Positions 43,371 through 52,783 of a stretch of 64,000 nucleotides of DNA are shown piece after piece. Each line of letters begins with the position of its first letter. Position 1 is the stretch's first letter. The position numbers were made by a program, and so were the translations under genes. Origin of the DNA: an uncultured Actinomycetes bacterium (GTDB lineage: Bacteria > Actinomycetota > Geothermincolia > Fen-727 > JACVIW01); contig CAKZLU010000024.1 of NCBI GenBank assembly GCA_937127245.1, positions 1-64,000 on the forward strand, written 5' to 3'. The notes beneath the pieces were generated by a model, which ran no database searches, had not been told where the DNA came from, and was given only the letters and a program-made list of their open reading frames with translations.

Positions 43371-44198
43371 TCAGAAGCCGAAGCCTGGAATACCTGGAAT
43401 TCCTATTTGTCCTTCGAGCTCCTTGGTTTCCTGCGCCGTCTTTGCCTCGTCGGGGAGTTTTATGGAAAGAGGTTTGTTGAAATCAGAGAACTCTATGTTC
43501 ATCGTCATGTTAACATCCCCGATAACCGGCATGTCCTTCATGACCATTTGAATGTTCGCTTTTTCAACCAAAAGGTTCTTTTTTGATATCGTGAATATGC
43601 AGGACATCTTGAGTCCCTTGAAAATTTGTTCCATATACTGCTTGAACTCCTTGGAGTCCTGTGTTTCCTCACCCATCTGAGATTTCATTTGCTCCTCGAG
43701 AAATTTGCGACTTATCGTGAAAGAAATAGTGTAGGAAATACCGTCTTCCTTTATTATCTTCATGTCTTCGGCTCCCTTGGTGTATCGTGCTATGTTTTCA
43801 GGAGAAGCCTGCTTTTCAATTTGTTCTTGCTTCACGGGGGATTTATACCAACCTTTTCCGGGGACAGCCATATACGCGTAGCCGCCGGTTATGTACATAT
43901 CGAAATTCTGATTGCCGGTGCCTTTCACGGACATTTTCGTGGTGATGTTTGCCGGGTCGGTTTTGTCCGATTCGATGTCAAAAGAATAGTTCATGTTCTG
44001 GGCGCCCTGCGTCGCAGAGGTAATGCTGTAGAAGGCTTTCGCCTTGAAAGTCTTAATTTTCTGCATATTCAGGGTCGCTTTGTTGACTATTTCTGAAGCC
44101 TTTGCCCCGGTTGTTACTTCCTTTTTTGCGCCGCATCCCCCAAGCAGAAGAACACACGTGACAACAAAAACTGTGATCAGATAGATAGTTTTTCTCAT
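43371..44198 (-). CDS. Predicted lipoprotein, LppX/LolA-like
   Basis: This is a lipid-anchored exported protein of about 275 residues. The signal peptide ends in a lipobox LLGGC with the modified cysteine at residue 22. The mature part is beta-rich with FKAKAFYSIT, NMNYSFDIES, YITGGYAYMAVPGKGWYK and KANIQMVMKDMPVIGDVNMTM. That is the half-barrel pattern of LppX/LprG/DUF6612-like lipoproteins that bind or carry lipids. A second methionine (44198) is chosen because AGGAGG is only 2 bases from the first ATG (44201) but 5 from this one. The family assignment is by pattern and moderate. A role in lipid transfer is an inference. Confidence 0.8.
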   Translation of the reverse strand: MRKTIYLITVFVVTCVLLLGGCGAKKEVTTGAKASEIVNKATLNMQKIKTFKAKAFYSITSATQGAQNMNYSFDIESDKTDPANITTKMSVKGTGNQNFDMYITGGYAYMAVPGKGWYKSPVKQEQIEKQASPENIARYTKGAEDMKIIKEDGISYTISFTISRKFLEEQMKSQMGEETQDSKEFKQYMEQIFKGLKMSCIFTISKKNLLVEKANIQMVMKDMPVIGDVNMTMNIEFSDFNKPLSIKLPDEAKTAQETKELEGQIGIPGIPGFGF

Positions 44199-44411
44199 CA
44201 TTTCCTCCTTAAATGTCTCGTAGATTTTAACAGAATCGGCTCGCGTTTGGTAATGATATAAATCCATGGATAGTTAATAAAAAGGAGAGAGTTTTGGCTG
44301 TCTCTATTGACTCTATTTCTGAGTGAATATACATTTAGTCGAAAGAAAACGGACTCTTTTGCGGTAAGGCTCGGATGTTTTTGGGCGCTAATATTATCAG
44401 GAGTGGTAACA

Positions 44412-44756
44412 ATGGATGCCAAAGACCTCAAATACCTTTTTGGAGGATTGACCTCCACCCTCTATGAGTATTATTCGCAAGTTTACGATAGCCTGATCGC
44501 AAAGGGAAAGAAGAAGCTCGGAAAAGGCGAAGAGGAAACTCCCGCCATATCCGAGTTGATAAAGAGAGTAAGAGAAGAGCACTCAATCTCCGAGATGCTC
44601 TCGAGGGGGAGAGAAGGGCAGGCGGAGTTTACGCAGGCTATTGCGGCGGAAGTCAGAAGGATTCTTTCTAAGGTGGGGGTAGTTACCCGAGCTGACCTGG
44701 TAAGGGTAGAAAAAAGGCTTGAGGAGATAGAGAAGTTTCTTGACAAAAAGGGGTAA
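44412..44756 (+). CDS. Phasin-like protein 1
   Basis: This is a 114-residue helical protein. The C-terminal part, RILSKVGVVTRADLVRVEKRLEEIEKFLD, matches the coiled coil of PHA-granule phasins of the PhaF/PhaI type (SRVGVPTRxDVxxLxxRVxxLE). The N-terminus (KYLFGGLTSTLYEYYSQVYDSL) is amphipathic, as expected for binding to a storage granule or lipid surface. ATG 44412 follows AGGAG. The next gene, 11 bases downstream, is a paralogue with the same helix pattern, so the two form an operon and may make mixed oligomers. No PHA synthase gene is in the window, so the polymer is unproven. Confidence 0.72.
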   Translation: MDAKDLKYLFGGLTSTLYEYYSQVYDSLIAKGKKKLGKGEEETPAISELIKRVREEHSISEMLSRGREGQAEFTQAIAAEVRRILSKVGVVTRADLVRVEKRLEEIEKFLDKKG

Positions 44757-44767
44757 GGAGATTTGCC

Positions 44768-45181
44768 ATGGAAAAAGTGAGCTTAAGCGATATCCAGTAT
44801 CTTATGGCGGGTGTGGTTGCCGCCGTCCAGGAGGAGATAGAAAGACTTGCAGAGAGGCTTATAGATAAGGGAAAGAGCATGACGCCGGAAGGTCGAAAAA
44901 AGGTGATGGAGGAGAAACGCGGTCTTGTCTCAAGGGATGAGGATTTCTCAAAAATAGTCGCAAAGACCGTGCAGAGGGCTTTCGAGAATGCGGGGCTCGC
45001 CACGCAAACTGACCTTGATGAGATAGAACTCAGAGTTGACGCGCTCGAGAGAGAGGTTGGCTTGAGAAAGGAAGCCCGGAAAAAACCGAGTAGAGCGAGA
45101 GCGCGGGGCGGGAGCAAGAAGGACACTACTTCGAAAGAGCCTTCGGCGCCTAAAGAAAGTGATATGAAGGCGGAAAGCTAA
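44768..45181 (+). CDS. Phasin-like protein 2 with basic C-terminal tail
   Basis: This is a 137-residue paralogue of the preceding protein. After an N-terminal helix (MEKVSLSDIQYLMAGVVAAV) the coiled coil reads TVQRAFENAGLATQTDLDEI followed by a LRVDALEREVG heptad segment. The last 35 residues are rich in Lys, Arg, Ser and Ala (KKPSRARARGGSKKD), like the histone-like tail of PhaF that ties granules to DNA. That combination supports a role in storage-granule segregation, by analogy. ATG follows AAGGAGATTTGCC, 11 bases after the first phasin-like gene. Confidence 0.72.
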   Translation: MEKVSLSDIQYLMAGVVAAVQEEIERLAERLIDKGKSMTPEGRKKVMEEKRGLVSRDEDFSKIVAKTVQRAFENAGLATQTDLDEIELRVDALEREVGLRKEARKKPSRARARGGSKKDTTSKEPSAPKESDMKAES

Positions 45182-45277
45182 TCTCACAGAGAAGAGCGCG
45201 TAAAGCTTTAGGAAATCTTCATATTTCACATTTCAACGGGGATTTTCTCCCGAGTATCGATTTCTTGATGAACGCCC

Positions 45278-45904
45278 TTAGTAACCCATATCGGCAAGGT
45301 TCTCATCAAGCAATTTCTCGACTTCCGGCTGGTATGAAAGGTATTTCTCGAAAAGACCTTTCTCTCGGAATAAATCCAGATGCGGAAGAGCCCATTTGAG
45401 CAGCGTTAGCTTATGGGTTGCCCTGATTTTTCTGGAAATTATCATTCTGATTGGATCTTTCTTCTTAAGAATGGCATCGGCGTAATCCCTTCTGGTTATC
45501 ACCGAGATGACCGGTATGTCGCCTCTTATTCCTCTTTCGATCTTGAACTGTTTTCCCTCAAGCGTAACGGTTGAGTCATAAACGCCTTTGACTGAGAGCC
45601 CTATGCTTTTTCCGCTCAATTCCTCCATGACCCTTCTTACCCTATCGTCTTCAAGAAGATAGGGCACGCTTTCCGTGAACAGCACTTTCTGCATTCTGTA
45701 ATACTCCTCAGGGGTGGCGTTCAAAATAAACCTTTCGACGCGCGCCTCGAGGTGAGAGTCTGATATTTTGGGGAAAAGACTCACGATTTCCCAGAAGCGC
45801 TGAATCAAGCCATGATCAACTCCCGAGATCTTGAGCGCCTTTTTCTCAGCTTTTTCTATTTTTTTTCGAATCTCTTCTTCCTCTTTATCACGTCGAAATT
45901 TCAT
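45278..45904 (-). CDS. SCP2-like lipid-binding domain protein
   Basis: This is a hypothetical protein of about 208 residues. The first 30 residues are highly charged (RRDKEEEEIRKKIEKAEKKA). A helical middle part follows. The last 90 residues resemble an SCP2 sterol-carrier domain: VTLEGKQFKIERGIRGDIPVI, VITRRDYADAILKKKDPIRM, RKIRATHKLTLLKWALPHLD. The match is less regular than in the SCP2 protein at 21.5 kb, so a divergent member is proposed. ATG 45904 is used, and a GTG at 45916 is possible. The gene faces the two phasin-like genes. A link to granule or lipid metabolism is an inference from location. Confidence 0.65.
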   Translation of the reverse strand: MKFRRDKEEEEIRKKIEKAEKKALKISGVDHGLIQRFWEIVSLFPKISDSHLEARVERFILNATPEEYYRMQKVLFTESVPYLLEDDRVRRVMEELSGKSIGLSVKGVYDSTVTLEGKQFKIERGIRGDIPVISVITRRDYADAILKKKDPIRMIISRKIRATHKLTLLKWALPHLDLFREKGLFEKYLSYQPEVEKLLDENLADMGY

Positions 45905-46148
45905 TTGAGGCCCCACGTTTTTGCCTGAATGATTTCTGCCTCACCCCAAGGGCATTGGCATCGGACAATCCCATTTTATTTTATCGATCAGAAAGGGAGA
46001 CCGGTAAAGTCCCTCATCTGTTTTTCACAGTCAGGCATGAGGGGTCAGAAGCCCTTCTCCGCTTGAGGGCGGGCATTTGGAGCCTCGTTCTGGACATTGT
46101 TTTAGGTGGACCCCTCGGTTTCGGATCTACGGTTTTTTGGAAACTACA

Positions 46149-48824
46149 TTATGTGACTGGATGGGCGCGGGGTCGCCTGGCTGGGGTCAGCGGCATGGAA
46201 AGCAGGAAAAATGTGGAAGCAAGGAAAAGAAGGATCGCGCTTGCCGGCTCGATACCGGTGTCGTTGAAGATTAAGGCGATCGGAAAAGCTGTGAGCATGC
46301 CGAAGAGGGCCGCCTGCGCTGCTGGGAAGACTTCAAGAGTGCGCCTGAAAATCCCGAATGCGCGCTCCCAAACTACGAGAGCGAAAATGCTGGCGAGTGC
46401 GAAGAATCTCCAGAGTGAATTTAAACTGATCAAGTAATTCATCATTAACTTTCTTCCTAAAACTCGAAGCGCTTCTCCCGGCTTTCCACCGAACAGTCTC
46501 GTCATGAAGCCGCCGGCGTGAGAGGACCTGCCGCCGAGCAACAGGTCAAACGCGAACAGGAGCGAGAGAATAAGGAGAACAAACAGCGCGGCTGCAATCA
46601 GTATTTTCCAGCTGATTTTGCGCCCGCTCATTGAGAACAAGGTTACCACTCCCGCGAAACAGACTGTTATGACTCCGCCCACGTTCGCTCCGAGTGACGG
46701 ATGGCCCAGAGCGGCAAGCGTGATCGAAAACAGGATCGCTGCGAAAACCAAAGGTGAAGTAAGGAAGCGACTGGCAGGCTTCGCCCTGATTCTTTCGTCT
46801 TTTATCACTGAGGGAAGAAAGGCGGAAATCGTAATCGTGCTTGCCACCGCGAGCCCCATGAAGAAATTGCCAATCCCGTAGAATCTCCCGCCGAGCACTA
46901 TGAGTGCCCCGAACGGTGAGGAAGAGCCAAAGGGGGTTCCGACAAATGGGTCTATCAATACCATGAAAAGCGTGAGAAAAGAGATTGAAAGGACCGCTCT
47001 GGGAAGGATGTAGCGGTATTTCTCCACCATTGTTTCGCGCGTCTCATCGATGCTCGCGTCTTTCAGGGCGCTAATGGTTCCACGGTTATCTTTAACGTTA
47101 TTATTCTCACTACTCGTATCGGGATTTTTTGATTGGGTGAAGCGGCGCGATAAAGTGCGCGACTCACTTGTTGAACCCTTCTTCTTTCTGTAACCCGGAA
47201 TATAAATGCAATATGCGAGCGATCCTATAGTGAGTTGCGCCGCGATCGCCGCGGGGATTGCAAACCAGAGGGAGTTAACCGGTACTGCCACGGTGAGGCT
47301 GAAAGCCGTTGGTCCGGCAAGGACTGCGAGAATCAAGATCGACCAGAAGGTGTCGTGCCCGATTACAAGGTCTTTCCTAATTATCGCAAGAGATGCGCAT
47401 ATCAGAAGAATAAAAATGGCGGGAAGGACGTAAATTTTGAAAAGCGTGGTTCTTGAGTTTGCTACAAATACCGCTCTGTTTTTCATGGTAAGAAGCGATT
47501 TGAGGGCTCTTTCCGATTCAGGCGTCGGGATGCTGCTTGCGGGTTTGCCCTCTATCTCTGCGGGAATTTCAATCCCGAAGAAACTCAGGATGGTCGGTGC
47601 GACGTCGATATTCGTGATCAAGCCCTTTTTCCTGGTGGTGGGCGAACTTAAGCATCCTTCCTCAAAGCCGGGACCCCAGATGAAAATGGGGGTCAGCAGC
47701 TCCGTTTCGCTTATCATCTTGCGTGAGGGGGTGGGGACGCAAAGGATCAAAAGGTCCTTCGAGAAATCGCAGGTCATCATTATCTCTCCGAGCGCCTTGT
47801 CGCACTTTCCCAGCGCCGCTCGTTTTCTTCGCTCAATCTGGGCGTCAGAGTATATTTGAGAAAATTCATCGACACGCGACGTTTCCCCGAGATCAACGGT
47901 TATGAAGTCCGAGGTGGCATACTCTGATTTGAAAACGGATATGAGTTTTTCAAAATCCGTGGAAACGAGTCCGGTCAGGTGTCCAAATTTAACAAGCGCT
48001 GTTGAGGTTTCTCCTGATGGAACCACGCCTTTGCGGTCAATAGCGGCGCAGGCCGCCTCGCGGTGACAGACGTACGAAAAGAGCGAGGCGGATTTATTGT
48101 CCACTGCTTCTTGGAGGGATATCGGGAAAGACTTTGACGGGTTTGCCCCGGCGGTTTCCGCAAGCACGAGAGAATCGGCGTTTCCGACAATGGACACTTT
48201 CTTACCTGCGTTTTTGAGCATTTCGCCTAAAAGACCGGGAACGCCGCCTCCTTTCAAGCTATCTGATCTTTTCTTCATATCCTCTATCGAAAGGTGGATT
48301 ATGGACCCGGGGCTTACCTTGACGCCTGTCAGGGAGCGGAAAACATCGGCGGCTGATATAGTTTGTCTGGAGCGGGAAAAGAGTTTCTCTTCCGAGCCAA
48401 ACGCGAGACCCGCCCCGTCGCCGGCGATCGCTCTTCCTCCGGCTCCAATCATTAAATAGCTTCCCGCCCCGTAAACGTCATTCCGTACCCGCGCGTTCAT
48501 CAAGCCAACAGAACCTTTTCGCGCGAGGGAGTATATGTTGAGGGTCTTCGCCTCAAGGACATCCTCAAGGCTTATCCTGTCAATGAAGACAAGAATGGCT
48601 TTGCCTGATCTTCGACTGGAATTCGCCGCCCGAGCTGTGGTGAGCTCCGAGCGGGATGATACGGTATTTCGCGGTGTTGCTTTTGAGGGTGTAGCTTTCA
48701 GAGAAGTCGCAAGACACGCGGTCGTAATCGCGGCGAAGAGAATAAAGGAAAAAAGAAAGACGATGTTTTTTGTTTTCGATATTTTTGACCTCGCAGCGTT
48801 CTTGGTTCTTTTTTTTACTGACAA
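46149..48824 (-). CDS. Large membrane protein with alkaline-phosphatase-fold extracytoplasmic domain
   Basis: This is a protein of about 890 residues with one N-terminal membrane segment (about 12-38), an outside domain (about 70-450) and a C-terminal bundle of hydrophobic helices (about 460-880). The outer domain ends with TPIFIWGPGFEEGCL, followed by NIDVAPTILSFFGIEIP. That is the usual closing strand of AlkP-superfamily phosphatases, phosphomutases and sulfatases. The first metal site is unclear: LVFIDRISLEDVL has Asp but not a textbook serine nucleophile, so catalysis is uncertain. TTG 48824 is preceded by TTGGAGAG. Envelope polymer modification is a reasonable guess. It is transcribed away from the two DAG-kinase-like genes. 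Confidence 0.8.
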   Translation of the reverse strand: MSVKKRTKNAARSKISKTKNIVFLFSFILFAAITTACLATSLKATPSKATPRNTVSSRSELTTARAANSSRRSGKAILVFIDRISLEDVLEAKTLNIYSLARKGSVGLMNARVRNDVYGAGSYLMIGAGGRAIAGDGAGLAFGSEEKLFSRSRQTISAADVFRSLTGVKVSPGSIIHLSIEDMKKRSDSLKGGGVPGLLGEMLKNAGKKVSIVGNADSLVLAETAGANPSKSFPISLQEAVDNKSASLFSYVCHREAACAAIDRKGVVPSGETSTALVKFGHLTGLVSTDFEKLISVFKSEYATSDFITVDLGETSRVDEFSQIYSDAQIERRKRAALGKCDKALGEIMMTCDFSKDLLILCVPTPSRKMISETELLTPIFIWGPGFEEGCLSSPTTRKKGLITNIDVAPTILSFFGIEIPAEIEGKPASSIPTPESERALKSLLTMKNRAVFVANSRTTLFKIYVLPAIFILLICASLAIIRKDLVIGHDTFWSILILAVLAGPTAFSLTVAVPVNSLWFAIPAAIAAQLTIGSLAYCIYIPGYRKKKGSTSESRTLSRRFTQSKNPDTSSENNNVKDNRGTISALKDASIDETRETMVEKYRYILPRAVLSISFLTLFMVLIDPFVGTPFGSSSPFGALIVLGGRFYGIGNFFMGLAVASTITISAFLPSVIKDERIRAKPASRFLTSPLVFAAILFSITLAALGHPSLGANVGGVITVCFAGVVTLFSMSGRKISWKILIAAALFVLLILSLLFAFDLLLGGRSSHAGGFMTRLFGGKPGEALRVLGRKLMMNYLISLNSLWRFFALASIFALVVWERAFGIFRRTLEVFPAAQAALFGMLTAFPIALIFNDTGIEPASAILLFLASTFFLLSMPLTPARRPRAHPVT

Positions 48825-49128
48825 TCCGCTCTCCAAATCAATGATGGGTTTTAGGCGCGAACGCTAAGAATATCTTAAGTGATTTCCTTATATTAAGATA
48901 TTTTCGTCTCGAGTCCCTTTCCTTTCTTTTATTTCAGTTACGATCGTTCATACCCTTTAAGCCTGGATGCGCTCATTATCTTTCGTTTTCCGCCGAGGAT
49001 AACGGCGTTTTGCTTACGTCTGCCCTCTCTTAAAGCCGGCGCAGGGAATATTATATGATTTATGCTGACGCCTATGAGGCGCAAGAGAAAACGTCTAACG
49101 TTTTCCGCGGTCTTAAAAAGGAGCTCAA
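48825..49128. other. Divergent intergenic region, no gene seen
   Basis: About 300 bases lie between the membrane AlkP-fold gene and the first DAG-kinase-like gene. AT-rich stretches (TTAAGATATTTT near 48893) may be promoter elements. No gene is seen. Confidence 0.35.
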
Positions 49129-50046
49129 TTGAAAAAGGATGAGAAGTATCTTGTCGTTGTCAATCCTGTTGGGCGCGGCGGGCATGCTTTAAGACAGGGA
49201 ATATGGCTTTTGGGAAAACTGAGAAAAATGGGTATTGACCACGAAGCCTTGTTCACCGAAAAGGCGGGGCACGCGCGCGAACTGGTGGCTCGCTGGGGCG
49301 ATGAAGTCGATGTGGTAGTTGCGGTCGGCGGAGATGGCACTATCAATGAAGTGATAAACGGGATAAAGCAGTCGGGTCAGAAGACCAGAAAACTTGCGGT
49401 GTTCCCCAGCGGCACTGCTGACGATTTTGCGAGGAATATGAGGATTCCCAGGGACAAGGATAAAGCGTTAAGGGTTTTGACTGGTGAACACGAAAAGACC
49501 ATAGACCTTATGAACGTCAACGGTCGCTACGCGGCCGTTACCGTCGGGATAGGTCTGGACGCGGAAATAGCCTACAGGAGTTACGAAAGCAAGCATTTAA
49601 GGCTTCTCGCATACTGGTATCATGGGCTTTCCATGCTCTTCAAGCCACTTCCCACACCCAAACTCACTCTCACTCTCGAGCAGGGCAGGACATTAAAGGG
49701 AGAGTACCTGCTCGTGGTCGTTGGTAATGCGGGCAGCTACGGTCGTTACATGAAAATGCTTCCGGACGCGAAGATGGATGACGGCCTTTTGAACATGGCT
49801 GCCTTCATACCGTTGAACAGGTTCAAAGGTCTCATGCTTTTCGGTCTTTCAACTATCGGAAAGCATACATGGGCAAAAGAAATGAGTCGCTACACCGCCG
49901 AGCGCTTTGCGATAGAATGCCACGAGGATGTTTACGCCCAGTTCGACGGCGAGGTAGTGATATTTCCCCGCGGCGAGTATCTTGACATGAAAGTAGAGCC
50001 AATGGCTTTGAGAGTTAGGGTTCCGAAAGAGGCAGTGGAGGACTGA
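49129..50046 (+). CDS. Diacylglycerol/sphingosine kinase family lipid kinase 1
   Basis: This is a 305-residue DAGK-catalytic-domain protein. The nucleotide motif AVGGDGTINEV spans residues 66-76. VVVNPVGRGG (9-18) is the first conserved block, and AVFPSGTADDFARNM the second. The C-terminal beta domain contains GNAGSYGRYMKMLPDAKMDDG. Such enzymes phosphorylate lipid alcohols, such as diacylglycerol, at the membrane surface. TTG 49129 follows AAGGAG. It is the first of two tandem paralogues in an operon, the second starting 2 bases after its stop. Confidence 0.9.
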   Translation: MKKDEKYLVVVNPVGRGGHALRQGIWLLGKLRKMGIDHEALFTEKAGHARELVARWGDEVDVVVAVGGDGTINEVINGIKQSGQKTRKLAVFPSGTADDFARNMRIPRDKDKALRVLTGEHEKTIDLMNVNGRYAAVTVGIGLDAEIAYRSYESKHLRLLAYWYHGLSMLFKPLPTPKLTLTLEQGRTLKGEYLLVVVGNAGSYGRYMKMLPDAKMDDGLLNMAAFIPLNRFKGLMLFGLSTIGKHTWAKEMSRYTAERFAIECHEDVYAQFDGEVVIFPRGEYLDMKVEPMALRVRVPKEAVED

Positions 50047-50048
50047 AA

Positions 50049-51044
50049 GTGACTGAAAGGTACACTCAGAGGTCGGTAAGGGGTGAGTCCACAAAGCGGG
50101 AAAGAGAAAGGAAGGATGAGCGATTCCTCATAGTAATAAACCCCGTATCGCGCGGCGGCAACGCTCTGAAAGAGGGAATGTGGCTCTTGAAAGAACTTAG
50201 AAAATTGAATATTGACCACGAGGCTTTCGTAACTCAAAATCCCGGGCATGCCACGACAATCGTTGAACGCTGGGTCAACAGCGTAGATTGCGTGGTGGCT
50301 GTGGGCGGCGACGGTACGGCAAATGAAGTGGTCAATGGAATCAAATCCGGCGGGGGTGATCGGAAAACTTTCTGCGTCTTTCCGGCCGGTACCGCGGATG
50401 ACTACTGCCATAACGTGGGAATTCCGAGAAACAGGAGCGGCGCACTCGACGTGATGCTTAACGGGCGCGACAGGAAAATTGACCTGTTGAAGTACAACGG
50501 CAGATTTGCCGTGGTTCAGCTCGGAGTCGGGGTTGACGCGGAGATTGCCTACAGGACATTGAGTCATAAGAAAATCAGGATTCCCGCCTACTTCGCTGTC
50601 GGCTTGAGGATTGTTTTTATTGAGAGGCTTCAGCACTCGGCCAGAAGAATGCGAATCGAAGGTGAGAACGGCGTTCACGAAGGGCGTTTTTTGGTGGCAG
50701 TGTTTGGGAACGCGCCGCTTTACGCTCGCTACGTTTACTGGATGCCGGAGGCGAGAATGGATGACGGGATAATTAACATGTCGGCTGTCGGTCCCATGTC
50801 CCCGATACCGGCCTGGTTTCTGTTTCTTAGGTGTTTCAACAGAGATTACAGGTCAGATCGCATCATATATGACTCGGGAAGGAGATTTAAGGTATTTCTC
50901 GAAGAGGAGTCTTTTATACAGGTTGATGGTGAAGTTTACAAATACGCGTCAGGTGAGACGCTCGACATATCTATTGAACCGCTTGCGCTGAAGGTTAGGG
51001 TTCCGTCTGAAACCCCGATCGAAGCCCCTTTCGTTAACCCTTAG
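50049..51044 (+). CDS. Diacylglycerol/sphingosine kinase family lipid kinase 2
   Basis: This is a 331-residue paralogue of the preceding gene. It has an extra basic N-terminal stretch (about 25 residues), then IVINPVSRGGNALKEGMWLL, AVGGDGTANEV (GGDGT at 86-90), VFPAGTADDYCHNVG and PEARMDDGIINM. GTG 50049 follows GGAGG two bases after the upstream stop, so translation is coupled. Its own stop overlaps the stop of polX by 4 bases in convergent orientation. The pair probably arose by tandem duplication and may act on different lipids. The shared architecture argues against one being inactive. Confidence 0.9.
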   Translation: MTERYTQRSVRGESTKRERERKDERFLIVINPVSRGGNALKEGMWLLKELRKLNIDHEAFVTQNPGHATTIVERWVNSVDCVVAVGGDGTANEVVNGIKSGGGDRKTFCVFPAGTADDYCHNVGIPRNRSGALDVMLNGRDRKIDLLKYNGRFAVVQLGVGVDAEIAYRTLSHKKIRIPAYFAVGLRIVFIERLQHSARRMRIEGENGVHEGRFLVAVFGNAPLYARYVYWMPEARMDDGIINMSAVGPMSPIPAWFLFLRCFNRDYRSDRIIYDSGRRFKVFLEEESFIQVDGEVYKYASGETLDISIEPLALKVRVPSETPIEAPFVNP

Positions 51045-52783
51045 ATGGTCTTTCGGCTATTTTTATTTTTTAGAATTTTGACCAGTTCTTCGTGGTTGAG
51101 CGTGTTTATCACGTCCTCGTTTTCCAGCCATCCTCTCCGAGCTTGATGGATTCCGTATCTCATGTAATCAAGCCCGCCCGAGTGATGCGCGTCAGTCGCG
51201 ATCGAGATTTTCACGCCATGCTTTTTTGCCTCCATGCAGCTTACGTCGTCTATGTCGAGCCGGTCCGGCGCGGCGTTCAGCTCGAGCAATTTGTCGTATT
51301 TTGCTGCCGCGGCGATTATTTCTTCCATGTCAACCGCGTACGAGTTCCTCTTGTTGATTATCCTGCCCGTTGCGTGTGCGAGAGCGTGCACAAAAGGGTT
51401 GGAGATTGCTTTTATAATGCGCCTGGTCATCTGGGCGCGAGACATGTTCGTGTTGTAGTGGACGGCTGCGACCACGTAATCGGCGCGCGCGAGAACTTGC
51501 TCAGAAATATCCAGAGTCCCGTCCTCGAGTATGTCGACCTCGACTCCTTTAAGAACGTGTATGTGCGGGATTGCCTTTTCTACCTTCTCCAACTCTTCCC
51601 AGTGAGAAAGAAGCCCCTTTTCATCGAGACCTCCGGCCATGCTCACTCTCTTTGAATGGTTTGTAATCGCCACGTACGAGTAGCCCTTCTGTCTGGCGGC
51701 TTTAATTATTGTCAGAGCGTCGTCCCGTCCGTCGGTGGCGTCAGTGTGTATGTGCAGATCGCCCTTGATGTCCTCGAGTTTAACGAGAACGGGTAGCTTT
51801 CCCTCGAGAGCGCTAGCTATTTCACCGCGGTTCTCCCTTAGTTCGGGAGGTATCCAGGGGAGACCAAGCGCTTCATATACTTCCTCTTCGGTTTTCCCCG
51901 CTACTCTCTCGTTAGCCCGGAACACGCCGTACTCATTGAGTTTTAAGCCCTTCTTCATCGCTATCCTGCGGAGAGCCACGCTGTGGGCTTGCGAGCCAGT
52001 AAAATATTGAAGCGCCGCCCCAAAGGATTCCTCGTGAACCGCTCTCATATCAACCTGAAGACCGATGTTAAGCATCACCGAAGCTCTCGTTTCGCCCTGC
52101 GAGATGATTTTTTCCACCATGTGAAAATTGATGAACCTGTCCAGCGCTTTTGCGGTATTCTCGCACGAGACGAGGATGTCGAGATCGCCAACCGTCTCTT
52201 TGAGGCGGCGGTAGCTACCCGCTATTTCTATACGCCTGAGCCCTTTCAGGGAACTCATGTATTCAATTATTTGCGCCGCGTAAGGTTCCGCTTCAGCGCG
52301 AAGAATCCGTTTTCCGAAACCCTTGATGGTGGATATGCCCTGAAGTATATTTTCCTCTGTCTTTTTTCCAAACCCGGCGAGATTGCGCACGAGTCCCCTG
52401 GACGTGACTTCCTCGAGGGTTTCGATGTCTTTTACGCCGAGTTCAAGATAAAGCTTGTGCGCTTTTCTCGGTCCTATCCCCGGGACTTTCATCACCTCGA
52501 GCAAGCCCACGGGAATCCTTGACTCCAGTTCTCGCCTTAAAGGAAGGTCTCCAGTTTCGATAATCTCGGTTATTTTCATGGCAAGGTCTTTGCCTATTCC
52601 CGGGAGGTCCTCAAGCTTTCCCGTTTTGTCTCTGGCGATTGATTGCACCGGGGTGGCAAGGTCCCTTATCACCCTTGCCGCGTTCCTGTACGCGCGAACA
52701 CGAAAGAAACTTTCTCCTGATATCTCGAGCAAATCAGCGACCTCATCAAAGATTCTGGCGATGTTCTCGTTGGTAACGGTCAT
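51041..52783 (-). CDS. polX: DNA polymerase X family with PHP 3'-5' exonuclease domain
   Basis: This is a 580-residue bacterial PolX for DNA repair. The N-terminal helix-hairpin-helix segments (LPGIGKDLAMKI, VPGIGPRKAHKL, LAGFGKKTEENI) contact DNA. The nucleotidyltransferase motif GSYRRLKETVGDLDILVS follows, then a fingers/palm region. The PHP phosphoesterase domain has DLHIHTDATDG, NHS and, near the end, ELNAAPDRLDI and ISIATDAHH. All visible metal ligands look intact. ATG 52783 is preceded by GAGGATGAG. The 3' end overlaps the lipid kinase gene by 4 bases (convergent). Gap-filling polymerase with proofreading is the known role of the family. Confidence 0.95.
   Translation of the reverse strand: MTVTNENIARIFDEVADLLEISGESFFRVRAYRNAARVIRDLATPVQSIARDKTGKLEDLPGIGKDLAMKITEIIETGDLPLRRELESRIPVGLLEVMKVPGIGPRKAHKLYLELGVKDIETLEEVTSRGLVRNLAGFGKKTEENILQGISTIKGFGKRILRAEAEPYAAQIIEYMSSLKGLRRIEIAGSYRRLKETVGDLDILVSCENTAKALDRFINFHMVEKIISQGETRASVMLNIGLQVDMRAVHEESFGAALQYFTGSQAHSVALRRIAMKKGLKLNEYGVFRANERVAGKTEEEVYEALGLPWIPPELRENRGEIASALEGKLPVLVKLEDIKGDLHIHTDATDGRDDALTIIKAARQKGYSYVAITNHSKRVSMAGGLDEKGLLSHWEELEKVEKAIPHIHVLKGVEVDILEDGTLDISEQVLARADYVVAAVHYNTNMSRAQMTRRIIKAISNPFVHALAHATGRIINKRNSYAVDMEEIIAAAAKYDKLLELNAAPDRLDIDDVSCMEAKKHGVKISIATDAHHSGGLDYMRYGIHQARRGWLENEDVINTLNHEELVKILKNKNSRKTI

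Noticed and set aside
45955-46437. 160-codon plus-strand frame at the end of the AlkP-fold gene
   Set aside because: It partly overlaps the membrane protein in antisense and shows no domain or ribosome binding site.
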